Assembly (NCBI GenBank): GCA_000242935.3
Contig: CP007053.1
Location: forward strand, 5,813,001-5,877,000
DNA length: 64,000 nucleotides
Source of the DNA: Opitutaceae bacterium TAV5
Lineage (GTDB): Bacteria > Verrucomicrobiota > Verrucomicrobiia > Opitutales > Opitutaceae
Direction of reading: 5' to 3'
A program made the translations under genes and the position numbers. Position 1 is the stretch's first letter, and each line of letters starts with the position of its first letter. The notes below the pieces were generated by a model that was given only the letters and a program-made list of their open reading frames with translations, was not told where the DNA came from and searched no databases. Of the stretch, positions 18,580 to 27,223 are shown piece by piece.

Positions 18580-18599
18580 CCGGCGGCGTCCTGCGGGCC

Positions 18600-20189
18600 A
18601 TGCGCACAGCACCGATCATTCCGGATGGCGCGGCGATTTCCGCTTCCGCCGGAATATGGCGGGACGGAATCGTGCGAATGGCGGCAGGCGCGCTTGAAAC
18701 CCTGCTGGACCGCCAGCGGGAGACGTATCCGTTTCTGGACACCAAAACGGATGTCGCCACCGGCCTCGATTTCGAGGCCGGCGATGCGTTGCGGGGCCCG
18801 GCAACCGTCTACACCTGGATTCAGGGCCGGGGCCTCGAAGCGCTGGCGGAGCATGGCCGATGGCTGATGCGGGAGCGGAAGATCGGGGACGGGCGAAAGC
18901 GGCGATTGCTGGAATGTATTTCGTCGGTCATACCGCGGGTGATACGCAGCATGGAGATTGCCCGGAGGCGCAACGGTGGACGCCTGCCGTTCATGATGAC
19001 GACGGCGGGAGAGGCGCTGACCGTGACGGATGCAGGTACGGTCGTGCCGGCCGAAGCGGGCGAAGCCGGCAGGGCAGGGGAGGGAAACAGCAGCGGGAGC
19101 GGTGCTGCGTGTTCGCTGAGCGATCTGTTTTATGCAAAAGGTCTGATGGCCGCGGCGACTTTTGCGGGGGACGCCATGGCTGCAAGGGAGGCGGAGGCAC
19201 TGTTTGCCGAGGTGATCGCCGACTTGCGCCGGGGAAGATTCCGTTTCGGGCAGGTGGCGCTCGATCCGAAAAATCCGGTGCGGGAAGTGCCGGGTCGTTT
19301 TTCGCATGCCGGACGCATGATCGGAATTGGTGCCGCCACCGTGTTCTGGCGGTGTACCGGAGAGGCGCGTTACCGGGAACTGGGACTGGAGTTTGTCCGG
19401 TGGATTCTGGAGAGACATGTGCAGACAGCGGCGGCGACTGAAAGTGGCGCGGGCGTCCCGCCCGCATCCGAAGTGGCACGGCCATCCTGGCCGTGGACGG
19501 ACCAGCAGCAAAACGCCGCCGGATTGTTTCCGGTCTCTGCGGAGAGGCAACACTCACGGGCAAGGATGCCCGTGCCACGCCAGAATCACGGGCTGGAAGC
19601 CCGTGCCACGTCAGAAGCGGGACGCCCGCGCCACTTTCTGGACGGCGATTTTTGGGAGTTCACCGATACGGACGACGCGCCGTGGGCGACGCCGGAAGGC
19701 CGCGTGTGGTCTGACCCCGGCCACGCGACGGAATTTGCCGGCCTTGCGTTTGCGCATCTGCGCGAAACCGGCATCAAGGATGCAGGACTCGAGGCGTGCC
19801 TGCGTTCCGTGCTGCGGCAGAACTTTGCCAACGGTTTTTCCGATGCCGGCATCGGCATCGTGAAGTCGTACGATCTCGCCGCGAGACGGCCGATCAACAG
19901 GGACATGCCCTGGTGGTCGCTGCCCGAAACCATGCGGGCATCCGCCTTGGGCGCGATGACGGCCGGAGACAGCGTCGAGGGTACGGCGCTCGAGGACATT
20001 TTCAGGAAGTGTCATGATGCGTTCGTTACACACTACCTGCGTCCGGAACGCGGTTTCATGGCGGTGCCGTGCCTGGATGAGCAAGGACGCATCTCGGCGG
20101 CAATCCCGGCGACGCCGGATGCTGATCCCTGTTATCACACCGGCCTGAGCCTGCTCGGCTGCCTGCCCTGGCTGGAGAGCAACGGCTGA
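18600..20189 (+). CDS. AGE-like alpha/alpha-barrel enzyme carrying an in-frame hairpin array
   Basis: A 529-residue protein. ATVYTWIQGRGLEAL near the N terminus and SDPGHATEFAGLAF and PWWSLPETMRASAL near the C terminus resemble the active-site segments of N-acylglucosamine 2-epimerase-type enzymes (compare NPGHSIEAGWF and WWPHNEA at 10494). Residues about 282-345 are foreign: Arg/Ala/Pro-rich, encoded by a cluster of hairpin repeats (19444-19634) bounded by an 18-bp perfect inverted repeat. The reading frame stays open through the insert. A second low-complexity Gly/Ser stretch occurs near residue 155 (EGNSSGSGAA). The insert lies between the hairpin ending ILERHVQTAA and the conserved HFLDGDFWEF segment, presumably in a surface loop. 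It starts 20 bp after the toroid gene. Confidence 0.75.
   Translation: MRTAPIIPDGAAISASAGIWRDGIVRMAAGALETLLDRQRETYPFLDTKTDVATGLDFEAGDALRGPATVYTWIQGRGLEALAEHGRWLMRERKIGDGRKRRLLECISSVIPRVIRSMEIARRRNGGRLPFMMTTAGEALTVTDAGTVVPAEAGEAGRAGEGNSSGSGAACSLSDLFYAKGLMAAATFAGDAMAAREAEALFAEVIADLRRGRFRFGQVALDPKNPVREVPGRFSHAGRMIGIGAATVFWRCTGEARYRELGLEFVRWILERHVQTAAATESGAGVPPASEVARPSWPWTDQQQNAAGLFPVSAERQHSRARMPVPRQNHGLEARATSEAGRPRHFLDGDFWEFTDTDDAPWATPEGRVWSDPGHATEFAGLAFAHLRETGIKDAGLEACLRSVLRQNFANGFSDAGIGIVKSYDLAARRPINRDMPWWSLPETMRASALGAMTAGDSVEGTALEDIFRKCHDAFVTHYLRPERGFMAVPCLDEQGRISAAIPATPDADPCYHTGLSLLGCLPWLESNG
19444..19634. repeat. Cluster of palindromic hairpin repeats inside a CDS
   Basis: Outer arms GTGGCGCGGGCGTCCCGC (19444-19461) and GCGGGACGCCCGCGCCAC (19617-19634) are an exact 18-bp inverted repeat. 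Between them are three shorter hairpins with a shared GTGGCACGG/CCGTGCCAC theme: 19473-19495, 19555-19579 and 19587-19610 (the last two containing CACGGGC and GCCCGTGCCACG). The whole 191-bp block is in frame within the AGE-like gene. Confidence 0.85.
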
Positions 20190-20217
20190 AGGCAATGCGG
20201 CGACTCCTTTCTTACCT

Positions 20218-21564
20218 ATGAAAATAACATCCTCCCCTATGCGTTTCGGTTTCCTGGTGACGGTCATGCTGTTGACCGGTTTTGTGCGGCTCGTCGCAGC
20301 CGCTCCGGATTTCATTCTTACGATAAAGACGGAGCGCGCCGATGCCCTCTATGCCGAGAATGAAACGGTGATGTTTGTCATCACGCTGACGCATGGCGGC
20401 CAGCCAGTCGAGGGAGCGGAGGTAGACTGGAAAATCAGCAAGGACGGAATGCCGCCCGTCACGAGCGGCCGGGCGGTCCTTGAAAAAGGCGAGGCACGGG
20501 TGACGGGATCATTGCCGGAGCCGGGATTCCTGCAATGCCGGGCGGAATACGCCGGTGCGACGGAGAACGGGGGCAAGCCGCTTGTTGCCCTTGCCGGTGC
20601 GGGGATTTCGCCGCGCAAGATCCGGCCGAGCCTGCCGCCGCCGGATGATTTCGACGCATTCTGGGCGGCACAAAAGGCGGCGTTGGCGAAAGTCCCGGCC
20701 AATGTTCGCCTCACGCCGGTGTCCGGCCAGGACGCATCGCTGGCGTTTTTTGATGCGCAGGTCGATTGCGTGGACGGCGTTCCTGTATCCGGTTATCTGG
20801 TCCGCCCCGCAGATGCGAAACCGAAGAGCCTGCCGGCGATTCTCACGGTGCATGGCGCAGGGGTGGGCAGTGCCCGGATCGAGGCCGCTGCGAACTGGGC
20901 CCGGCAGGGTGTGCTGGCGCTGGATATCAACGCGCATGGCCTGCCGAACGGACAACCGCAGGCCTGGTACGACAGCCTTCGGGAGGGGGAACTGAAGGAC
21001 TACCGTATCCGCGGGCGCACCGCGCGCGACACGATCTATTTCCGGGGCATGTTCCTGCGCGTCCTGCGGGCGCTCGATGTGCTGGCGGCGCAGCCGGAAT
21101 GGGACGGGCGCACGCTGGTCATCCAGGGCAGCAGTCAGGGAGGGGCTCAGGCCATCGCGGGAGCGGCGCTCGATCCACGGGTGACATTCTTCGTGGCGGG
21201 GGTGCCGGCGATGTGCGACCATTCGGCCCTGCTGGCCGGGCGTGCGGCGGGCTGGCCGAAAATGGTTCCGGCCGACGCGGCGGGAAAACCGCATGCGCGG
21301 GCGCTGGAAGCCGCCCGTTACTACGACATGGTCAATTTCGCTTCCCGCATCCGGAGACCGGGGTTCTTCACCGTCGGGTTTATCGACACGACCTGTCCTC
21401 CGACGTCGGTTTATGCTGCTTTCAATGCCCTGCGCGGCACCGGGCGGATTTTCGACGACCTTGCGGCCGGCCACACCAACACGCCCGAGGCGATGAAACG
21501 CATGCGACAGGCGATTCGCCGCCATATTCAGGATCAGGGTAAACTATTTTATATGAGCAAATAA
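20218..21564 (+). CDS. CE7-like acetylxylan esterase, secreted
   Basis: A 448-residue protein with an N-terminal signal peptide (hydrophobic to LVAAAPD), an N-terminal beta domain (about 30-130) and a C-terminal acetylxylan esterase (AXE1, CE7) domain beginning RPSLPPPDDFDAFWAAQK. The catalytic serine is in QGSSQGGAQA, the acid in GFIDTTCPPTSVY, and the His in AGHTNTPEAM. CE7 enzymes deacetylate oligosaccharides. It is the third gene of the 17326 run. Secretion of this enzyme beside two apparently cytosolic enzymes suggests deacetylation outside the cytoplasm before import. Confidence 0.87.
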   Translation: MKITSSPMRFGFLVTVMLLTGFVRLVAAAPDFILTIKTERADALYAENETVMFVITLTHGGQPVEGAEVDWKISKDGMPPVTSGRAVLEKGEARVTGSLPEPGFLQCRAEYAGATENGGKPLVALAGAGISPRKIRPSLPPPDDFDAFWAAQKAALAKVPANVRLTPVSGQDASLAFFDAQVDCVDGVPVSGYLVRPADAKPKSLPAILTVHGAGVGSARIEAAANWARQGVLALDINAHGLPNGQPQAWYDSLREGELKDYRIRGRTARDTIYFRGMFLRVLRALDVLAAQPEWDGRTLVIQGSSQGGAQAIAGAALDPRVTFFVAGVPAMCDHSALLAGRAAGWPKMVPADAAGKPHARALEAARYYDMVNFASRIRRPGFFTVGFIDTTCPPTSVYAAFNALRGTGRIFDDLAAGHTNTPEAMKRMRQAIRRHIQDQGKLFYMSK

Positions 21565-21628
21565 GGCATTATTCCCCAAGTGCCTTCATCGCAATCTGTT
21601 TGCCCGCGCAAGCAGGGTGTGGGCAAAA

Positions 21629-21640
21629 ATGTACATACAG
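21629..21640 (+). promoter_or_regulatory. Upstream AraR-like operator, cassette B
   Basis: ATGTACATACAG keeps the TGTA-NN-TACA core of the palindrome family. It lies 69 bp (start to start) upstream of the better copy at 21698, a spacing that could allow DNA looping between two sites. Confidence 0.45.
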
Positions 21641-21675
21641 GATATTGGCATGTATCTTGCTTTCGTGAAAATCAG

Positions 21676-21709
21676 TTGACAATGCCAAGATGATAATTTG
21701 TAGATACAA
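21676..21709 (+). promoter_or_regulatory. Cassette B promoter -35 box with overlapping operator
   Basis: TTGACA (21676-21681) is followed after 16 bases by TTGTAGATACAA (21698-21709), near-identical in layout to 17246-17278. It lies 80 bp upstream of the PEP-CTERM start codon. Confidence 0.65.
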
Positions 21710-21789
21710 CATCATATTTCCCCATCCCCTTTCATGCCCGGCAAATTTCCAGTCGCTCGTTTGTTCCTGCAAAACCCGCTAACAAGATC

Positions 21790-22653
21790 ATGAAAAATAA
21801 TATCCTCAGCATCGCGCCCTTCCGGGCCTTTTTCTTCTGCGCCGGCCTCGGCTTCGCCGCAGCCGGCTCGCTGTACGGGCAGATATCGGAGACGTTCGAA
21901 TCGTTTGCCAATGGAGCTTCCATCATCGGAAACGGGTGGAGGCACTACACCACAACCAACCAGCCGACCGGTAACAGCGCAGTGGTTCATGAGGCCGAGG
22001 ACAACAAGTACGCCACCATCACCGCGTATGGAAACGCAAACTCGTTCAACGCGCGCGTGTTGTCTACTGCTGTCAGCACGGCGAGTCCGTGGACGGTGTC
22101 GGATACGCTCAACAACGTCATTTCGGCAGACATCCGGTATCGCACGCCGGGGACGACCAACAACTCGATTGTCTACCTGAATGTGCAGACACGGGATGCT
22201 GCCGACGGGATCGGAGCCATCAACATGGGTATCCTGTACGAAAACTCGGACCTGTTGTTTTTCGCCGACGCGGGAAGTTCGGCCAACCGGATCAAATCCG
22301 ATCCGCTGACGGTTTCCGTCAGCGATACGGCATGGTATCGCTTTACCGCGACGCTGACCCCCTCCACCGGAGAAGTAAGTTTTGTGGTGTACGAGATTTC
22401 CTCCGGCCAGGCTCCGTCTGTCGTCTGGACTGCGACCAATGCCGGCCTCGGCGAGTTCAAGCCCGTTTCGATCGTCAACGTGGAGATGGATGTTTCCCGG
22501 CCGGGCAGCAGCGCCAGCCAGTTCCGCAGCGCCGATTTCGACAATATCACCGTTTCCTCGGCGATCCCCGAGCCCGCTGCCACGGCCGCACTTATGCTTC
22601 TGGGAATCGGTTTGGGGGTCGTGGTGATCCGGCGTTTCCGCCCGCAAATCTGA
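21790..22653 (+). CDS. PEP-CTERM sorting domain protein (cassette B)
   Basis: A 287-residue exported protein. It has a signal peptide up to GSLYGQ, a single beta-sandwich-like domain (ISETFESFANGASIIGNGW at its start, FRSADFDNITVSS at its end) resembling concanavalin-type laminin G/lectin folds, then IPEPAATAAL, a hydrophobic helix and the basic tail RRFRP. The domain is clearly alike to the protein at 31309, which lacks the sorting tail. The lectin-like fold suggests glycan binding at the cell surface (inference). It lies behind the operator pair at 21629 and 21698. Confidence 0.85.
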   Translation: MKNNILSIAPFRAFFFCAGLGFAAAGSLYGQISETFESFANGASIIGNGWRHYTTTNQPTGNSAVVHEAEDNKYATITAYGNANSFNARVLSTAVSTASPWTVSDTLNNVISADIRYRTPGTTNNSIVYLNVQTRDAADGIGAINMGILYENSDLLFFADAGSSANRIKSDPLTVSVSDTAWYRFTATLTPSTGEVSFVVYEISSGQAPSVVWTATNAGLGEFKPVSIVNVEMDVSRPGSSASQFRSADFDNITVSSAIPEPAATAALMLLGIGLGVVVIRRFRPQI

Positions 22654-22660
22654 TCATGGC

Positions 22661-22682
22661 GATCCCTCGATGGTAAGGGATC
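22661..22682 (+). terminator. Short intercistronic hairpin
   Basis: GATCCCT (22661-22667) pairs with AGGGATC (22676-22682) 8 bp after the PEP-CTERM stop. No T-run follows, so it may stabilise the upstream message or attenuate rather than terminate. Confidence 0.35.
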
Positions 22683-22800
22683 TCTCCCGCAAAAGCGTCC
22701 ACGAATGCGAGTGAATCCGGTCCGAATCCCGAAAACTGGCATGCCGCGGGCTATGAATTCCCTGAGAAAATACACGAAAAACGACATGTGTCGTAAAAAT

Positions 22801-23598
22801 ATGGATACGAATGACAACACCACCGGCGCTCCGGCCCGGAATGAAGTACCTTGTTTTCGGAGAGCGAAGGCATTCACCCTGATCGAGCTCCTGACCGTCA
22901 TCGCGATCATCGGCATCCTGGCGGCGATCCTGTTGCCAACGCTCAGCCACGTCCGCCAGACGGCAAAGCAGACCCAGAACATCGCCAGGCTCCGGTCGAT
23001 CGGCATGGCCTGCCAGCTTTATGCAAACGATAACCGCGGGATCATGCCTTCCACTGTTCGCAAGACCAACGGCAAGGCTTTCCAGACGCCAGGTCCGGTG
23101 CTGTGGGCCAATCAGGCGATCAACCTTCTTTCACTTCTCAGTGACAAATGGCAGGGAACCGCTGCGCCCGTCTGGGGAAATACCGATTACCTTCCGGGTC
23201 CGGATGCCTTTTACGGACCCTTTACCGGCATCACCTCGGAAGGCCGGCAGCCGGGAAAGTTCAAGGACTACACCAGCGCAGATGCCTATGTGATCGGATA
23301 TTGTTACTACTCACTGCCGGGTGAGGCGGACGGCAATACGCCTTCCCGGGCGCCTCTGGCGGATGGTCTTTCCAACGATCGCAATGACAGGGACTATCTC
23401 CGCATGACGCCGTTGCTCTCGGACATAACGAATCCCACCGGCAATGCAGGATTATGGGAAAATCTCGCTGGCGGCTTTTCCGGCAAGAAAATCAGCGTCG
23501 TTCGTCTGGACGGAAGTGTTGCCTCCCTGGATCGAGACTACATCAATTCGCTGGATTCAGGCGGATCCATCAAGGCGCTGGGCGGCCTCACTCCCTGA
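22801..23598 (+). CDS. Prepilin-type (pseudopilin) protein (cassette B)
   Basis: A 265-residue protein with the prepilin leader and helix RAKAFTLIELLTVIAIIGIL near residue 20, then NIARLRSIGMACQLYAND. The expected terminal motif is degenerate: S-(9 residues)-DG (SGKKISVVRLDGSV) instead of H-X9-DG. It equals the cassette C protein (34128) in length and shares DYLPGPDAFYGPFT and NDRNDRDYLRMTPL with it. In-frame ATG codons exist at 22705, 22741 and 22753. The ATG at 22801 gives a leader length matching the paralogue and follows an inverted repeat ACGACA-TG-TGTCGT at 22781-22794. Inner-membrane/periplasmic, single-helix anchored. Confidence 0.8.
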   Translation: MDTNDNTTGAPARNEVPCFRRAKAFTLIELLTVIAIIGILAAILLPTLSHVRQTAKQTQNIARLRSIGMACQLYANDNRGIMPSTVRKTNGKAFQTPGPVLWANQAINLLSLLSDKWQGTAAPVWGNTDYLPGPDAFYGPFTGITSEGRQPGKFKDYTSADAYVIGYCYYSLPGEADGNTPSRAPLADGLSNDRNDRDYLRMTPLLSDITNPTGNAGLWENLAGGFSGKKISVVRLDGSVASLDRDYINSLDSGGSIKALGGLTP

Positions 23599-23679
23599 CC
23601 TTTTCGGAAATCAGCCCCCATACCCATTCCCCGTGCCTCCCGGGATACCGGGCAGGCATGCGTGGTTTCATTTCATTCC

Positions 23680-26600
23680 ATGATTTTCCCCTCCTGGTTC
23701 ATACAATCCTCCTCCCGCCTTTCTCTTGCCGGTCTGTGTCTTGTCGCCGCCATTGGCGCTTCCCAAGGGAAGGCCCGAACGGCATTCCCGGAAATCTCCC
23801 CTGACACGAATCCGGTCATACCGTATCGCGGACTGACCTATACGGCCGATGACATTTTGGAGGTGCGTCGTCAGGTGCGGGATCACGGAGCCAATGCCGG
23901 ACTGGTGGAGGATATCCTGAAAACGGCCCGCGAGTGGACGGCGCGCAGCGATGCGGAGGTGGCGGCACTCGTGCCGCCCTCCGGTTCCGTTTTTGCCTAC
24001 GGCACCACCGGCGATCCGAAAAACGGCAAACCGTGGCCACGCTTCGCCCGCTCCGGCGACATGTGCAGCCTCGACCGTCCCGGCGAGGTGCGCTCTCCCC
24101 ACACCGGCGATGTCTACGGCACGCAAAAACCGGGCGAACCGTTTTACGACCCCGGCACCGGATGGGTGCGCCCGAAAGACGGTCAGGTCTTCTATTTCCG
24201 GGGACTCTGGAATTCATGGGTGACGGGTCAGCTTCACGACGCAGTGGATAATCTGGCGCTGGCGTATCTCCTGACCGGAGACGGCGCCTTTGCCCGCCGC
24301 GCGCTCTTCATCCTCGACCGCCTCGCCACCCTGCGCGTGCAGCTTCCGGTGAGGGGCTACGCCGTGGCCGACTGGCCGCATGCCACCGATGACAATCAGG
24401 TGAAGGGATTTTTCCACTACATGGGAAACATCGCCAACCAGCGCGTGATCAACACGGCATTGGCGTTCGACCTGATTGCCAACGCGCCGTTCGCCAGCGA
24501 ACCGTCCGCAGGCGACGCCACGCTCAGCGTGCGGGACAATATCGCGAAAAACTACTTCGACATCTACGAGCGCGCCTATCTCGAAACGCGCCAGCTCACC
24601 AACCACGCGGTCATTCTCCTCGGGAATCTCATCACGCAAGGCGTGCTTTTCGGGAAACCCGACCTGCTTCGCGAGGGCATCGACGGTCTCCATGCGTTTC
24701 TGGACAACACCACCCATCGCGATGGCGACTACGTGGAGGTGTCCGGCAGCTACGGACGGCTCGGGCGCGATTATGGAGGACGGCTCATTGCGGTGCTGGC
24801 GAACTACGATCCGGAAAACTACCCCGGCATCTCCGGCATGCCCGACCCGAAGGAATATCCGCACGCGCTCCGGTTTGGCGACGATCCGCGCTGGTACGGC
24901 AATGCCGTGCGCATGCTTTACCGCCTCCCCGTGCTCGGCCGGTATCCGCAGTACGGTGACATGACGATGGACCGGAACGTGTTGCTTGACCGCGATAACG
25001 AGTGGCTCGCCCGCCATCGCGTCCAGTATCTGCGCATGCTCTGGCGGCAGACCACGCGGGAGGACTGGAAGCGGGAGATCGAGGCGCTTTATCCGCACGC
25101 CGCGAAACAGAAACAGGCGCCGGTTTTCCTCGAGGATTTGCTCCTTTACGGACTCAGCCAATGGGTGGAGCCGACGCCGGCGGAGCCGGCATCGGAAAGG
25201 CCGGAAACCGGGATTCCGGTCGGCGAGACTTCCGACCTCATGCCCGGCAAGGGCATCGCCATCCTGCGCAGCGGCGAAGGTGTCAACCGGCGCGCCCTTT
25301 TCATGCGCGGCGGCATCAATTCCTACCACGGTCACGACGACCAGATGGCGCTCGTGCCCTACGGCAACGGCATGGTGCTGACCGGCGAATACGGCTACCA
25401 GTGGTCGGGCACGCCCGATCACCTCGGCTGGGGCGCGCGTTCCGTGGCGCACATGACGACGGTCGTCGATGAAGACCTGCCGGCCCCTTATCTCTACAAG
25501 GGATTTTCGCCCTCGATCCCCGCTCCCGCGGCCAGCATCACCGGGTTCTTGCCAAACCCGCGCGGACCGGCGCAGTTCGTCGAGATGCGCAATCCGCAGC
25601 TCTACGCCCGCGCGCGGCTGACCGATTACCGGCGCACGGCGTGGCTTGTCGACGTCGATCCGGAGCGCTATTATTTCGTGGACATCTTCCGGGTCGTCGG
25701 CGGCAAGTCGCACGACTATGTCTGGAATTCCCACTACGCGGCGCGGAGCAACCGCGCGGCCTTTCAGGTCGACGGCATCAAACCGGTGGCGACGGAAGGC
25801 GTGTGGACGCTCGCGGCCCTCTCCGGGGCCAACCGCGACAAACCCTGGAACCGGCCCGGCCAGAGCTGGGGCGAGCGGCTCAATGCTTCGGCCGGCCGGA
25901 TCGAGGCGCTGCCCGGCGAGAAACCCCTGCCGCGTTCGAAGTGGAACCCCGAGCCGGGCAACGGTTACGGCATGATTTGGGACGTGAAGTCGCAGGTCAC
26001 CGGGAACGACTGGCAGGCGACCTGGCTGTTGCCCGACGGCAGGCATTTCGCCCGCGCCAGCCTGCTCAATTACGACGGCATGACGGCCGTCACCGCCCTT
26101 GCGCCGAGCGTGCAGCAGCAGAATCCTTTCAACATCGTCATAGCCCGCCGCACGCGCGAGGCCAACGCGGCCGGCTCCACAGTGTTGCAGAGCCGGTTCG
26201 TCAATGTGGTCGAGGTCGGCGGTCCCGGCGCCTGGGAGGTGGCGAAGACCGAACGATTGCCGCTGAAAACAACCGGACTCGCGGCCGACGCGGTGGCGTT
26301 GAAGCTGCAACTGGCGAATGGCAGCACCGACTATCTCCTCTCCTCGCGCGCGGCGGACCAGACGCTCGACGGGGGGGCGGTCAGGCTCGCCGGTCGCAAC
26401 GGATTCGCCCGCCTCGCTCCGGATGGCCGCCTGGCAGCGCTGGCGATGCAGGAGGCCGTCCGGATGGAGGCCGGCGGCTGGATCGTCGAGGCGGCGGCAC
26501 CGGCGTTTCAGGCCCGCGTGGTCTCGGCGGAGCCGGGCGAGCCGGAGTCGCGCCTGGTCATTGACGGCCGGCTGCCGGAAGGTGGCGCCTTGGCCGGAGC

Positions 26601-27126
26601 CACGGTTCTGATCGACAGCGCGCCGGGAGCCCGGATCGCGTATTCACATAACGATTACTATTCGGTCGAAACGGTCGAACACGGAAACACGCTTGTCTTT
26701 CGCGGCCAGTCGCTCGTCGCCGCGACGCTTCAGGTGGACACGGTCAAGGCTGCCTCGTCGCAGGTGGAGCTTTACTGGAACAATGAGCTGGGTGGAAAGC
26801 CGGGATCGTTTTCATATCAGGGCAGGGGAGTGATCCCGGCCGGAGCCGCTCCTCCGCGTCCGCTGGCGCAGATCAAGAAGTTCAACAACCGCGAACTGGA
26901 TCTGACGAGCGTGTCGGCCCTGAAGACCGGACAGAAATTGCAGGTTCTCGTCGCGCAACCCGGCGATGTGCTGACGATTCCCGCGACAGTGACATTGACC
27001 CGCGCCGGAACCGGGCACGACTGGTTTTTGCGAACGACGGCGCCGGTTCGCCTGACCCTGCCGGGAGAAAAAACGCCCCGGTCGTTTGCTGCCGGCGAGC
27101 ATGTCCTGCGAGTGGAGAGCCGATGA
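23680..27126 (+). CDS. Large heparinase II/III-like lyase (cassette B)
   Basis: A 1148-residue secreted lyase-like protein. The signal peptide is at 1-30 with the start at ATG 23680; a GTG at 23662 adds nothing recognisable. An alpha/alpha-toroid domain (about 50-500; HDAVDNLALAYLLTGD, NIANQRVINTALAFDL, DGDYVEVSGSYGRLGRDYGG) is followed by the heparinase II/III beta-domain, with RGGINSYHGHDDQMALVPYG near residue 544 and WGARSVAHMTTVVDE. A long beta-rich C terminus resembles the tail of hyaluronate/chondroitin (PL8-like) lyases. The His/Asp-rich segment replaces the HSHADQ of the cassette A enzyme. The paralogue at 34981 aligns over its whole length. The substrate is probably an acidic polysaccharide, not identified. 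Confidence 0.82.
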   Translation: MIFPSWFIQSSSRLSLAGLCLVAAIGASQGKARTAFPEISPDTNPVIPYRGLTYTADDILEVRRQVRDHGANAGLVEDILKTAREWTARSDAEVAALVPPSGSVFAYGTTGDPKNGKPWPRFARSGDMCSLDRPGEVRSPHTGDVYGTQKPGEPFYDPGTGWVRPKDGQVFYFRGLWNSWVTGQLHDAVDNLALAYLLTGDGAFARRALFILDRLATLRVQLPVRGYAVADWPHATDDNQVKGFFHYMGNIANQRVINTALAFDLIANAPFASEPSAGDATLSVRDNIAKNYFDIYERAYLETRQLTNHAVILLGNLITQGVLFGKPDLLREGIDGLHAFLDNTTHRDGDYVEVSGSYGRLGRDYGGRLIAVLANYDPENYPGISGMPDPKEYPHALRFGDDPRWYGNAVRMLYRLPVLGRYPQYGDMTMDRNVLLDRDNEWLARHRVQYLRMLWRQTTREDWKREIEALYPHAAKQKQAPVFLEDLLLYGLSQWVEPTPAEPASERPETGIPVGETSDLMPGKGIAILRSGEGVNRRALFMRGGINSYHGHDDQMALVPYGNGMVLTGEYGYQWSGTPDHLGWGARSVAHMTTVVDEDLPAPYLYKGFSPSIPAPAASITGFLPNPRGPAQFVEMRNPQLYARARLTDYRRTAWLVDVDPERYYFVDIFRVVGGKSHDYVWNSHYAARSNRAAFQVDGIKPVATEGVWTLAALSGANRDKPWNRPGQSWGERLNASAGRIEALPGEKPLPRSKWNPEPGNGYGMIWDVKSQVTGNDWQATWLLPDGRHFARASLLNYDGMTAVTALAPSVQQQNPFNIVIARRTREANAAGSTVLQSRFVNVVEVGGPGAWEVAKTERLPLKTTGLAADAVALKLQLANGSTDYLLSSRAADQTLDGGAVRLAGRNGFARLAPDGRLAALAMQEAVRMEAGGWIVEAAAPAFQARVVSAEPGEPESRLVIDGRLPEGGALAGATVLIDSAPGARIAYSHNDYYSVETVEHGNTLVFRGQSLVAATLQVDTVKAASSQVELYWNNELGGKPGSFSYQGRGVIPAGAAPPRPLAQIKKFNNRELDLTSVSALKTGQKLQVLVAQPGDVLTIPATVTLTRAGTGHDWFLRTTAPVRLTLPGEKTPRSFAAGEHVLRVESR

Positions 27127-27223
27127 GCGCCGTGCAGAAAAACTTTCCGGCGATGGAAACGTCGCCAGCCCGATTCCGGATGTCCTCCCGGACGTCCTGA
27201 AAAGCCGATAACATCCCGCCACC

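Larger units (their letters stand above)
21565..21789. other. Regulatory intergenic region before cassette B
   Basis: AT-richer than its surroundings. It holds a weak hairpin TTTGCCC/GGGCAAA (21599-21605 and 21621-21627), two palindromes of the AraR-like family, and a -35 box. No gene is seen here. Confidence 0.7.

Noticed and set aside
22781-22794. Reading ACGACA-TG-TGTCGT upstream of the cassette B pseudopilin as an operator
   Set aside because: It lies between genes of one probable transcript and has no second copy in the window; more likely a minor stem or chance.
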